Assembly (NCBI GenBank): GCA_039621445.1
Contig: CP154955.1
Coordinates: 54,751,341-54,815,340, forward strand
DNA length: 64,000 nt
Reading direction: 5' to 3'
DNA from: Euglena gracilis
Lineage: Eukaryota > Euglenida > Euglenophyceae > Euglenales
The notes under the pieces are model-generated. The model made no database searches. It was not told the DNA's origin and was given only the letters and a program-made list of their open reading frames with translations. Of this stretch, positions 12,901 through 21,333 are shown in pieces (position 1 is the first letter of the stretch; each line of letters opens with the position of its first letter). Made by a program: the position numbers and the translations under genes.

Positions 12901-15900
12901 GTGCGAATTTGGCCACCTCAGAAAATGGCCGCAAAATGGCATTTTGGGGTCGCTTTGGGGTTTCCATTTCCAAATTTTGGCTGAAAAGTGCCAACCCAGC
13001 TGGATTTGGGCTTTTTGGGGCATTTTTGGGGGGTACTCGCTGGGTCCGGCCGGCCGGACCCCCCCCCCCTGGACCCTTGGGAGGGGGTCCAGCCAGCACC
13101 TTTTTTCCAGCCAGCCTGTGGGACCCCCCAGGGTCCTTAAGAAAGCCCCCCCCCCACAGATCAGCCCAGCCCGGCGTATTTTTTCCTATCTGTGCCTTTT
13201 TTAAAGGGTTGGTGGTGTGGGGGAGTTTTTTTGGGGGGGTGGCATGGATGGGTGGGTGGATGGGAACCACTGTTGGGGGGCGGGGGTTGTGGGAGCGTGG
13301 GTTTTCGGAGGTAAACAAGTGGGTGGGTGGGTGGGTTGGGCCCAGGAACAAATGGTCATTCCCCTCAGGGTCAATAAGTGAATGTGTGGCTGATGCAAGA
13401 TACACTGTTCCTTCTTCTGTTGGGGAAGCAACAATGGCAAGGAGGCAGGTTATGGAGCTGGATATCCCCAATCCACCCACCCACCCAACACCCCCCAGCG
13501 ACCATACAAAGACAGGAAATAGTGTTTGTTTGTATTGCTCGTTTGGTGTTGCTTGCTCTTTTTTTGTCAATTAATATGTCAGCGCAGTGGTGCTGCGTTA
13601 TCATCGCTGCAACTGCAGGGGGCAACATTTTAACCCTTGCCCGATCACGCGTGACGGGGGCGGGGGCTGGGGGTTCTGAGCTGCGAGCCTGTGGTTGTGC
13701 GAACAATGCCCTCTTCTTGTCCAACGCTTCCCACACAGGGACCGCATGCCCAGCTCGGGCCAGCACGGTGCGCATGCCACACCCCCATCGTTTGGTGTGG
13801 TCTGTTCTGGGAGTAAATTGCCTATTTTGCCCATTCCCACATGTTTCCCGCATCTTCTTGGGGCCATTTTCTTCCAACCATTGTTTTCCGCATCTTATTG
13901 GGGCCATTTTCTTCCAACCATTTCAGGCCATGTTCTTTGATTTTGGGGCCACTTTTTGCTTCTTTTTTTGCCAATTTTAGCCCATTTTGGGCAATACTGA
14001 GCCGCACTACTGGGCCGTTTTTGAGCCATTTCTGGACCAACGTTGGCCGTTTTGGTTTAAAAAAAAATGGTCGCTGTTGGCTTGACAAATCAGCTGTTAT
14101 TTTGATCATTGGGCCATTTTCCATTGCAATGTCCTCCTACTTTGCTGAAAATGGCCAAAAATGGCCAAAAAGAAGGCAAAATGTCTGTGTGACTGGTCCA
14201 AAATGGCCCCGGAGTGGCTCGAAAACAGCTGATTGTGGCTGGCTGTGGACAAAAACTGTTCCAAAATGGTCCGAAATTGATTGAAATGATTTGCCAGTTG
14301 GGTCACCTGAACATGTCCAAGTATGGCTGATTTTGGAAAAATCACATACTTTTCGCATATTTCTTTCCACATGTTTAGCACCGCACTATTTTAGCACATA
14401 TTGAGGGGGGTGCTGTTAGCCCAAATTTCCCCTCCCCTGCTTATGCCTTCCTCATTCCGGAATAAATCCAAGAAATCAAAGACAAACACAGCCAAAGGGC
14501 GACAATTTAAAACCCCTCACGTCAAGGCTTTCGAAAGAATGCATCAAAAGAGCAGCAGAGGGGATCTTGATTTGGGATTTGGGGTTTTCCTGTTGTTTTT
14601 GGTGTTGTTTGCAAGCGGGATGTCAATTATGGCAAAGTGTTTCCATCCCGGGGCCATTTTGGCTCCGGGATTGATTCGGGATTTTGGGGGAGTCCAGCCA
14701 GCCCCAGCTTTGTCATCGACGAGTTTTCTTTCGTTTTATCCACCCAAAGGATGGCTGAATGGAGGATGTTTTGCCTTTGGAAGGGCAAAGATGGGTTAAA
14801 AAAAAATGGTGGAAATGGGTTGGAAAGGGACTGCCCAGCTCAAATTCTGGGAAAGCAATTTTTTGCATTTGGATTTGAATTTGGATTCTTTTAACACAGA
14901 AGACCCCGGGGAGGGGGTGCATGGGTGGGTGGGTCCAACTCCCCCACCCCAAGGGAAGATTTTGGGGGGATTTTTGGGAAGTGGCCTCGGATGGCATTTC
15001 TTGAGGGGGTCCCGCACCGGACTGGGTGGGAGGGGGGAGGAGGTCCCCCCCTGGGGGCCTTAAAAAGAAGCCTGCCTGCGGGTAACCTGTCCCACTTTCG
15101 CCACCAGACTTTGATGGGATTTCCCCTCGAAATAGTAGTAGTGTGTTCTTTTAAGCAAAATGATGAAATACTGCAACCAACCTTTCTGAAGAAAGCGAGA
15201 CATATTTTCATTTTCCAATTTTTGGGTCCATATGGTCCATTGGGACCAAGGAAAATGGTAAAATTTTCCGGGAGGCCACGCCAGCAAGCCAGCAGAGGGG
15301 GGGGGGCAACTCTATTTATTTCCAAGCTGAGTCAAAGTATGCAAACGTCCTGCTGAGGCATTGGTTAGGCTGGGGGATTTGAAGGTGGGTTGCAATGGGC
15401 CCATAATGACTGGTTCTGATCTGTATGGTCAGTGGTTGGAGGGGTTGCATATGCCAGCTGGACTCCTGTTGTGTCCAGGCGTCTGGTGTCCGGTGGAATC
15501 CAGATCCGGAGTTGGTTGGCGCTGTTTGGCAGGGAATGGGGGGGGACAAAATGTGTTTCTTTCATTTTTTTTGTTGTTTCTCGATTTTGGAAAAGTTGCA
15601 GTTCTGGGGGCTTTTGTTTACTGTTGGCCAAGTTTGCGAGTTCTGCTCCAGAAAATTTTAATTTGGAGGAATTCTGCATTTTCGGTGAGATTTTCTCCTG
15701 TGCCAATTTTTTGTCATATTTTTGGCAACAAATTGCATATTTCTAGAACCATCATGTTCCCAAATTTGCTAAAATCATGTTTTTTTTTCTACACCTGGAC
15801 CCTCCAAGGTGCATAAATGAAAAGTTGTTTCTCTTTTATTGTGTTTTTTTGTGGACCTTTTCTCAACCCCCTCCTCAGATCTCAGCCAGTTGCAAGGCTC

Positions 15901-18375
15901 CCTGTGGCTGATATGTGTGCGGCGACTTGGGGAACCAGACGTGCCTATGTTCTTATCATGTCCAGGCAAGGCTCCATAGTTGCCTTGTGGAATGCGTGGT
16001 CCTGTACCCTGTCCAGTGAACACCATTCTTCAGACCGCAATTTTTATCACCCACGTGTTTGTTGGGTGGGGGAGCAACCTAAAATTTCAGAATCTTAACA
16101 GACTATATACGGAATGTGTTGGGTTTCAGGTGGAAGATGGGTGGGTCGACCCTCTCTCTCCATTGCAGGGGGGGGGGGGTCGTGCATAGGTGGACTTTGA
16201 AGTTAGCAAAAAAAATACGGTTCATTTAAAAGGCAGAGACAAGCTACATGGAATTGGTGTCACAGTTTTTGATTGTCTGCCACCCAAGGAATAAAATCCA
16301 AGAAGCGTATTCCAACAAAACCCACACAACCCTCCCTGCTTTACCCTAAATGTTTGCCAGGAGCCAATTTTTTGTTGTCCATGGTGGAATGGGCGTTAAA
16401 TTCTTGAGTGGATGATTATCATGGAACCCCCATTGTGAAGCTGCATTCCGTATCAGGAAATTTCTTAAGCCGGAACCCGGCTGTCGCTGCTCCCCTCCCC
16501 CAGGGGCAGGGTACCTCCCCCTCCCCCCCCCCCTTCTGACTGAGGGAACCAAATTGAAATTCTCGGGGTTGATCTTGGAAAAATCGCTGATTTTTCCAAA
16601 AAAAATTCGAAACCGTGATTTTTGGCCTTTCAAGGCCCAGAAAATCTTTCTCGGCGCAAAGCAGCGGAAATGTTTTTGCACAGGGGAGGTGGGATCCAAT
16701 CCCCCCCCCCTCCGGACCTCTAACACCCTGCCTGGAGGTCAGCCAGCACCTTTTTCCCCAGCCATGCATAAGAAGGGGTCCCCCTCGCCCTAGACCGAAG
16801 GGGGGGTCCGGACCGACCCAGGGGGTTGCCCTCCCCAAAAAGGTCATTTTTTTTTCCTTCTGGCGCTTTGCGCTGAAATTTTTTTTGCATTTTGTCAAAA
16901 TTTTGCCCCAAAAGTGACCAAAATGGCACCTTTGGCCATTTTGGGGGGTCAAAACTTTTTGACCACGGCGCGAAGAATCGGTCACCCAGACCGCCCCTGT
17001 TTATGTGGGGGGGGTGTCCCCCCACCCCTCCCCCCTCCTGGGCCAGAGGGGGTGCCGGGACCCCCCCCACCTGCCTTTATATCGAAGCCTAATCCCCCTG
17101 ATAAATTAGCTTTTGCAGCCCGTCAAAGCCGGGATGGACCGGGAAATGTTTTTGGGTGGAAAGTGCTGAAAGTTTTTGAAAAGGGGTGAAACTCGGCCAA
17201 GAATTAAAAACGGACATTTTTTGGGACTTTTTCGGGGTTTCCCTCAAAATTTAGGTTGAAAAATCCAACCCAGCTGGATGTGGACTTTTTTGCCTGTTTT
17301 CGGGAGCCAGCCAGGTCCAGCCCGGCAGCTTATGGGACGAATTGGGACTCGAACGGGGTCAAAAAATACAAAGTCGAAAGACACATTTTTTGATGATTTG
17401 GGTGGATGGGTGATGGTCCAAGGATGCCAGGAATCAATTTTTTTCTTGATGTCGACCTGTTCTCGCCGAAAAATGCTAAATTTATTTACCCATTTTTTTG
17501 TATATTTTTCATTGAGTGTGCTTTTTTATTATTTCTTTAAGGACCGCCCTGGTGGGACCCCTCGCCCGGACTCCCCCTCCCCTTGTGAGGGGGGAAGATC
17601 CAACCAACATTTTTTTTCAGCCAACCCCCCCCCCCGGAGGTGGTCTTCGAGAAAATCCCTGAATTCCCCCTGGGCCCCCTTAACCACGTTGGGAAAGAAA
17701 GCCTGCATCGCATTTTGTCAAAAGGGGGTGTTTGGTGAAATACTTCAGAGTGTCCAGGCAAGGATGTCTTTGGAATTCAACAAAAATCTCAATTGGCAAT
17801 ATAAACATATGAGTTTTGCTTTGCTTCTTTTTCATATTGAGTAAACCCCCCCCCAAAAATAAGACCCGGGTCTTATTTTTGGGTCCGTTGCTGGAAACCT
17901 CCAGGGGGGGTCTTATTTTTGGATTTTTTCTTGACCGACCCGGGCCCGAAAAAAACATCATTTTTCAGATTCCCAAAAACACTAAAAATTTTCCTTCGGC
18001 GCTTTGCGCCATGTGTAAATTTGTGTAAGTTGGCATTTAGCATGTTTTTTGCACTTCAAGAATCTGAAATTTTTTGAATTTCATCATTTTTGTGTGTGAA
18101 ATTTGGGTTTTTTGGCAATTTCTCAGGGAAAATTTTCCCCGTCCCCGCCGGCTAGCCAGCCCCTTTTTTGGGGGTCCAGCCCAAAATTTTTCGGCGCAAA
18201 GCGCCGAAATTTTTTGAAAAACTGTGTTCAAAAGTGGCCAAAAATGGGGTTTGGGGGGCGTTTGGGGCATTTTTGGGGGGTTTCAGATGCATCATTTTTT
18301 CAAAACTGTGTTTTGCAGGTCATTTTTGGGCATTTTTCCGATTTCAGTCCAGCTCGCCCCGGTTCGGGTCCATCC

Positions 18376-18421
<46 letters not shown>

Positions 18422-19102
18422 TGCCCCCCCGGGGGGGGGGGCGGGCTAGCCCGCCCCAATTTTCCTGCCAGCCAAATTTCTAGCTATCCCATCACCCCCC
18501 CCCGGGGTCCTTAAAGAGATGTATGGTCCCCGGCGCTTCGCGCCGTCAGGGGGGGTCTTATTTATGGGGGGGGTCTTATTTTTGGATTTTTGCTCGATCG
18601 GCCCAGGGGGGGTCTTATTTTTGGGGGGTCTTATTTTGGGGGGGGGGTTAGAACAGAACCACTGCACGCAGGTCAGGAAAAACAAAGTCCACAAAAATGG
18701 GAAACGGCACGAACATTACAGGAACCCCGGAGGTCGAAACCTGAATGAGATCTCCTACCCTCATGGATGACACTTTTGGAATGGAGTATATTTTTTATGT
18801 GTACGGTACAACCACATAAACATATGCAAATAAAGACCTACACACAAAACAAACACATACAGCACACACAAACACAGAACATATTCAAATAAAGGGAAAG
18901 GTTTGCACATAACGTGCTATCGTGCAAACCTTCCCGGGGCAGGCTGGTGGAAAACATTGCCGCAAACCCGCCGCCTGCCACCGACTGCGGCTGTGACGGC
19001 ATGCAGCAGGACCAGGTGGTGCACAAGACCCCCGCCGGCAGACGGTGGGTCCATGCCCCCGTCGAGGCTCTGCCCTCCCTGAGCAACCATTCCCCATCCT
19101 GA
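742..19102 (+). CDS. Secreted FkbM-type methyltransferase, copy A (multi-exon gene)
   Basis: Putative SAM-dependent methyltransferase of the FkbM family, entering the secretory pathway. These enzymes usually O-methylate sugars or other small groups; the substrate here is unknown. Exons, best estimate: 742-930, 2,828-2,917, 4,024-4,073, 4,718-about 4,783, about 7,030-7,182, 10,228-10,260, 10,984-11,068, 11,815-11,920, 18,984-19,102. Family motifs in order are a hydrophobic signal peptide; [14 protein letters not shown] (SAM-binding loop); YSNTLYFE and [21 protein letters not shown] and [31 protein letters not shown] with GY. Intron 1 is GTGAG...CAG. The introns after exons 2, 3, 6, 7 and 8 are of the CAG...CTG type and keep phase. 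The exon 4/5 and 5/6 joints are unresolved and another small exon may be missing. Exon 9 differs from copy B, so A may be decaying or diverging. Confidence 0.65.
1028..1165 (+). repeat. Element inverted relative to copy B
   Basis: The sequence from CACCCTCCAAATAAG to AATAAGAAACTAAA matches 29,675-29,810 only as its reverse complement, although the flanks of both are in the same orientation. It lies in the conventional first intron. CACC..CCAAATAA resembles the ends of other elements here (52,261). Confidence 0.6.
1196..1292. repeat. AAAC/AAAT tetranucleotide array
   Basis: Tandem AAAC units passing into degenerate AAAT units within methyltransferase A intron 1. No coding potential. Confidence 0.9.
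2268..2616. mobile_element. Inverted-repeat element between 12-bp direct repeats
   Basis: CATGGATTTTGG occurs at 2,268-2,279 and again at 2,605-2,616. Between them lie two roughly 70-bp inverted arms (2,293-2,366 and 2,507-2,580) sharing GTGGGCCGACCTTAGGTCGG and GCGACC/GGTCGC repeats. Copy B has a single target-like sequence near 31,370-31,395 and lacks the element. It lies in intron 1 of gene A. Confidence 0.7.
2828..2917 (+). CDS. Methyltransferase A exon 2: FVEIGALDG motif
   Basis: Thirty codons running from [12 protein letters not shown] to [18 protein letters not shown] is the glycine-rich SAM-binding motif of FkbM enzymes. The 5' border is a conventional CAG acceptor. The exon ends just before GTCCAGGG, which puts CAG at +4 of the next intron (2,918-4,023). 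That intron ends CTGCCGCC, with CTG at -8 to -6. CAGGG and CCCTG at its ends can pair. Splicing there gives DGIL-YSNT in frame, as the family requires. Confidence 0.75.
4024..4073 (+). CDS. Methyltransferase A exon 3: [13 protein letters not shown]
   Basis: Encodes [16 protein letters not shown] plus two bases of Leu. SNT..FE..LGW.G is the second conserved block of FkbM proteins. There is no AG within about 40 bases upstream, so a conventional acceptor is excluded. The next intron (4,074-4,717) starts GGCCAGAGG and ends CCTCTGCTGCT. CAGAGG pairs perfectly with CCTCTG, and the joint reads GRLIEG in frame. Exon length is identical in copy B (50 nt). Confidence 0.75.
4718..4783 (+). CDS. Methyltransferase A exon 4: [15 protein letters not shown]
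   Basis: Starts GATCGAGGGC and reads (L)[19 protein letters not shown]. FkbM proteins have LLIEG.P.NF..L at this point. The 3' end is not certain. A CAG-type donor could lie after HNF (CGGCAGCTG, in both copies), or at GCCCAGAGC near 4,769-4,777 (copy A only). The family alignment favours the longer form. Confidence 0.6.
6870..7002 (+). mobile_element. MITE family 2 (CAGGC...GCCTG), copy A
   Basis: A 133-bp insertion with ends CAGGCCGT and ACAGCCTG, flanked by ATTCGGGT and ATTCGGGC (7 of 8 alike). An internal palindrome is built from GTGCC/GGCAC and C/G runs. Copy B has the empty site CTTCGGGC at about 36,494-36,501, so the element arrived after the duplication. An 8-bp target and CAG-like ends suggest a non-autonomous hAT-type element. 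Confidence 0.8.
7030..7182 (+). CDS. Methyltransferase A exon 5: VGGG ... VPC block
   Basis: The reading [28 protein letters not shown], then GAGQEVPC is conserved in frame with copy B (TVKFTVGGGLTAG ... GAGQQVPC). In FkbM proteins this is the stretch between the AVC region and the catalytic half. The left border is uncertain: B has CTGGCGGC just before CATGGCC, but A has CGGGCGGC there. Just upstream A carries the MITE at 6,870-7,002. The right border lies near GTCCCCTGC and no CAG-type donor is obvious. Confidence 0.55.
8405..8682. mobile_element. MITE family 3 (CAGG.TTGTGCTTA ends)
   Basis: 278 bp with ends CAGGGTTGTGCTTA and TAAGCACAAGCCTG and a perfect 8-bp target duplication ATCCCAAG (8,397-8,404 and 8,683-8,690). 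The interior is built from C/G runs and repeated GGTGCCTGC/GCAGGCACC palindromes. Confidence 0.85.
9700..10012. mobile_element. MITE family 1 (CAGGGCGGT...CCGCCCTG)
   Basis: 313 bp with inverted ends CAGGGCGGT.CTTAAG and TCAAGGACCGCCCTG and a perfect 8-bp duplication TGTTGTTG (9,692-9,699 and 10,013-10,020). Copy B at about 38,611-38,622 has the unoccupied sequence TTTTGTTGGTGGG. An 8-bp target and CAGGG ends fit a non-autonomous hAT-type element. No open frame of its own. Confidence 0.9.
10228..10260 (+). CDS. Methyltransferase A mini-exon 6: [10 protein letters not shown]
   Basis: A 33-nt exon preceded by CTGTCACC (CTG at -8) and followed by GCCCAGCCTG (CAG at +4). It encodes [10 protein letters not shown], the stretch that precedes [11 protein letters not shown] in FkbM proteins (usually P.(X)LL..G). 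The surrounding 70-80 bases are identical in copies A and B, against a clearly diverged background, which supports constraint. CAGCCTG at the donor side is complementary to CAGGCTG at the end of the following intron. Confidence 0.6.
10984..11068 (+). CDS. Methyltransferase A exon 7: [13 protein letters not shown]
   Basis: Encodes [15 protein letters not shown], then [13 protein letters not shown], the most diagnostic FkbM block (IDF.SLDVEG.E). CTG stands 6 bases before the 5' border. The exon ends before GACCAGGCCGG, with CAG at +4. The next intron (11,069-11,814) ends TCGGCCTGG plus a few bases, and CCAGGCCG pairs with CGGCCTGG. Length is 85 nt in both copies. In B the same block reads [13 protein letters not shown]. 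Confidence 0.75.
11815..11920 (+). CDS. Methyltransferase A exon 8: [15 protein letters not shown]
   Basis: Encodes [15 protein letters not shown], then [17 protein letters not shown], the C-terminal FkbM block (v.VE.D..N..K......L...GY). It ends before GCCCAGGCG (CAG at +4). The next intron is about 7 kb long and ends CGCCTGCCACCG; CAGGCG pairs with CGCCTG. The 106-nt length is the same in copy B. The A and B frames agree throughout, with mainly third-position and conservative changes. Confidence 0.75.
11965..12600. repeat. Class III hairpin-rich repeat (GCGC...GCGC)
   Basis: Starts near GGGTCGATAAACGGTGTGAC and holds many short hairpins such as GCGCAAATGCGC, GCGCGCTTTGGCGCGC and GCGTATTAGCGC. 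A 32-bp unit beginning near ACATCGTGCGCGC is repeated in tandem near 12,445-12,500. Related sequence occurs at 20,640-20,808 and 25,370-25,650. Open frames here follow the repeats and have no family signature. Confidence 0.6.
13822..15140. other. Copy A-specific insertion block, no gene seen
   Basis: Copy B passes directly from the equivalent of 13,820 to that of 15,140 (at about 47,600-47,620). The block begins with a 40-bp tandem repeat ending in GGGGCCATTTTCTTCCAACC and continues as degenerate GGCC/ATTTT low-complexity sequence. The second half carries C/G-run hairpins. No convincing coding sequence. Confidence 0.55.
17338..17551. mobile_element. MITE family 1, left-truncated copy
   Basis: Matches the right two thirds of 9,700-10,012, from GGGACTCGAACGGGGTC to TTTAAGGACCGCCCTG, but the left CAGGGCGG end is missing. 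Copy B at about 49,470 lacks the element. Confidence 0.8.
17846..18647. mobile_element. Inverted-repeat element with AATAAGACCC termini
   Basis: The left end CCCCCCCCAAAAATAAGACCC mirrors the right end GGGTCTTATTTTGGGGGGGG. Several extra GGGTCTTATTTTTGG units lie near the right side. At 17,855-17,880 there is a perfect 26-bp palindrome around CCCGGG. Copy B at about 49,740-49,760 lacks the whole block. It contains a run of 44 C (18,378-18,421) and three GGCGC hairpins. Confidence 0.65.
18378..18421. repeat. Run of 44 C residues
   Basis: The longest homopolymer in the window; its exact length may not be reliable in the assembly. Confidence 0.9.
18984..19102 (+). CDS. Methyltransferase A last exon
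   Basis: With CTG 6 bases upstream the exon joins in frame as [19 protein letters not shown] and runs to a TGA at 19,100-19,102. Copy B has CGCDGVWRDLVVRKTPAG followed by RWVFARP and stop, closer to the usual FkbM end. A lost about 15 bases including B's stop, so its tail ([14 protein letters not shown]) is new. This could be decay, or a changed but working C terminus. Confidence 0.5.
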
Positions 19103-19575
19103 GCCCCTTCTCTGTGTCAGTCCTCCCGGCCCAGCGCAGCGTTACTGAGCACGAGTTCTGTTTCTTTCGGGGCCTTCGTTATGTCAAGGGCGCCACGTTA
19201 ACGGAGGCCGCCACCAGCAAGAAGGCTTCTTTCTCAGGAAGGTTGCACCCCCTCGGTGATTGGGGCAGGCAGGGAGGGGAGCACCCTTTCCGCCTCCGGG
19301 GGATGCCCCCCACCGAAGGTGCTGGGGTCCCGGCCGGAGGCGTGACTGACCCCCCCCCCCGCCCAACCCGGGGTTGTTACAAAGAAGCCTGGCAGCAACG
19401 TCCTCACAAGTCCCTGTCCAACAATTTGTATCCACACCAGTTCCCGCACAATACGCGATACGACGTGCCTGCCCACCCCCATGTCTGATGAACCCCCTCG
19501 CCAATGACCAGAGGGTGTCCGGTTTTATTGCAATACAAATGGCCATACACCCAATTGACGTCCCCCCGTCCGGAC

Positions 19576-19838
19576 CATGTTTGTGCTTACTTGGGTGCCT
19601 ACCCCACGAGGGGGGGGGGTTCTTGGGGCAGGCACCCATAGCACCCCATCCGACCCCCTGGGGGGTCGGGTTTTTGGGGCCTGCCCATAGCAGGCACCCC
19701 CCCTCCAACCCCGGAAACGGCCATTTTCAATGAAAATTTTCTGGGTCCCCCCCCCCCCGGACCCCCTCCCCCGGGGTGCCTGCTAGGGCAGGCACCCTAT
19801 AGCACGCACCCCCCCCCCGGTCGGTAAGCACAAGCCTG
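19576..19838. mobile_element. MITE family 3, second copy
   Basis: 263 bp with ends CATGTTTGTGCTTA and TAAGCACAAGCCTG and a perfect 8-bp duplication GTCCGGAC (19,568-19,575 and 19,839-19,846). Copy B has an empty site near 51,725-51,740 (CCATCCGAACCACCC). The interior matches 8,405-8,682. The left end has a G-to-T change in CAGG. Confidence 0.85.
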
Positions 19839-19998
19839 GTCCGGACCACCTGGAGTGGCATTTCGGTGTTCATTCGGCTGGGGGGAGGTGCAAGGAACGG
19901 ATGCTGGTTTGCCGTGGCATTCCTCCCGATGTTGCGCATGCCCCAGCCACCGCAGCAACCCCTCTGCCCTTGTGCTTACGACCCCCCCCCCTCCGGGA

Positions 19999-20200
19999 TA
20001 CCATCCCCCCCCCTCTAGATTGCACCCACCTTACATTCCATCTGAGACGGGGTCCAGCCAAAAAGTGCAACCCAGGGGGGGTCCACTGAGGGGTCAATGA
20101 AGGGAGAGACCCGTGCATATGCCAGGCACAACCCTGTTTGGGAAACAAAAAAGTGCAATCTAGGGGGGTACAGTGCAATCTAGAGGGGGGGGGGATGGTA
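19999..20200. mobile_element. Fold-back element at a TA target (mariner-like)
   Basis: Inverted ends of about 27 bp begin TACCATCCCCC and end GGGGGATGGTA, with CTCTAGATTGCAC inside each arm. Copy B keeps the target GGGATAGACC with a single TA (51,861-51,863). A TA duplication with no other gain fits a Tc1/mariner-type MITE. Confidence 0.75.
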
Positions 20201-20255
20201 GGCCGGACCATTTCGAAGCCTCAGCGGTCCAGTGGTCGGCCCGGAGGACTTGGGC

Positions 20256-20808
20256 ACGTCGAAACCCCGGGACCTTTCCCCCTGAGAGTGAAAAAAGCAC
20301 AGAAAAAGCGGCACAGGACAGGACCTTACTCCTTTCTTGCTCCTTTCGGCTGTTTCCCTGGTTGAACCTGAACTGCCGGCGGTGTGCATCTGGTTGTTTG
20401 ACGGACTCCTTCTCTTGCGGCGCCTTGGTGTGGTGTTTTGGGGGAGTTTGTTAAAATGCGGGGAGGAAGAACTGGGGTGTGTGGGTGCGGTGTGCCCAAG
20501 CCGGAAGGAAGGAGGTAGGGAAAGGAGGGCGAGCGCGGGGTGTTTGGCAAGGGATGCGCAGAGGGGAAGAAATGGGGTCCACAGGGAATGAAAGGGATTT
20601 CCACCCAACTTATACCTGGGATCCGCACAACCAGTTTTGATGCAAAGAACCAGGCAGAAGAAGCCAACTCTTGAAGGAAAAAAAAGTTGAAATGCGCGAC
20701 AAACATAATTGTGTTGGTGCGCGCAATCACAAACACAATTTTGCCTTTCAAGGGTTGGGCTCCAGCACCCATGAACTGACGCCATCGATAAACGGCATGA
20801 CAAACTTC
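20256..20808. other. Spacer after copy A
   Basis: Starts with a stretch (CGAAACCCCGGGACCTT ... AAAGCACA) also found at 60,595-60,665. Then come a purine-rich piece and a class III hairpin repeat with GTTGGTGCGCGC and GATAAACGGCATGACAAAC. I see no supported gene. Confidence 0.5.
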
Positions 20809-21333
20809 GGCGGCGTAAACCCAAAATTTCTGATGCCTTGTAAACAGAAGAGGAAGCGAAAAACCGCTTTCAATACAGGGCTGTGAAGTTTCTGGAAGAG
20901 TTCCCGATTTCGGCCAATTCTGATGGACGTTTGGCTTGCCGTAACACAGAACCAAAACAACCCATTTTTTTTAACAATTCTATGAAAATGAACGACATCG
21001 GTCGGAAAAATACAAAAACAGGAACAACGTGCAAACTCACACCTGCATTCTGCTGTCGTCGGCGAGGAAAGAACATGAAACCCCCTGCAACCGGGGGAGG
21101 GGGGAGAAAATCACATAAACAGGAAGCGGTAAATATCACATTCCACTTTGATGATGCCTGCTAGTATGCCAGTTTACACTATAATTTTCTTTCTTTCGCA
21201 AACGTTTTTCCGCTTCCTTTTCAGTTGATTGAAAATTTTGTGCATATTTCGGTTTTATTACATTGAGTATGTTTTCATGTGTTTGCTTTCCGGTGTATGT
21301 CGTGAGTTTTTGCGCAACAAAACAATATTGTAA

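Larger units (their letters stand above)
195..20255 (+). repeat. Direct duplication, copy A
   Basis: This block aligns in the same order and orientation with 28,780-51,930. Shared landmarks are the GT microsatellite, the signal-peptide exon, all methyltransferase exons, and long noncoding stretches such as 9,660-10,300 with 38,580-38,960 and 15,150-16,400 with 47,620-49,080. By eye the noncoding parts are roughly 80-90% alike, while some exon cores are identical. Length differences come mostly from discrete insertions with duplicated targets. The duplicated region may start before the window. Limits are approximate. Confidence 0.85.

Noticed and set aside
12806-13574. Overlapping frames of about 250 codons on both strands
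   Set aside because: They follow C/G-run elements rich in Pro and Gly codons. The matching part of copy B is rearranged and the frame is not conserved.
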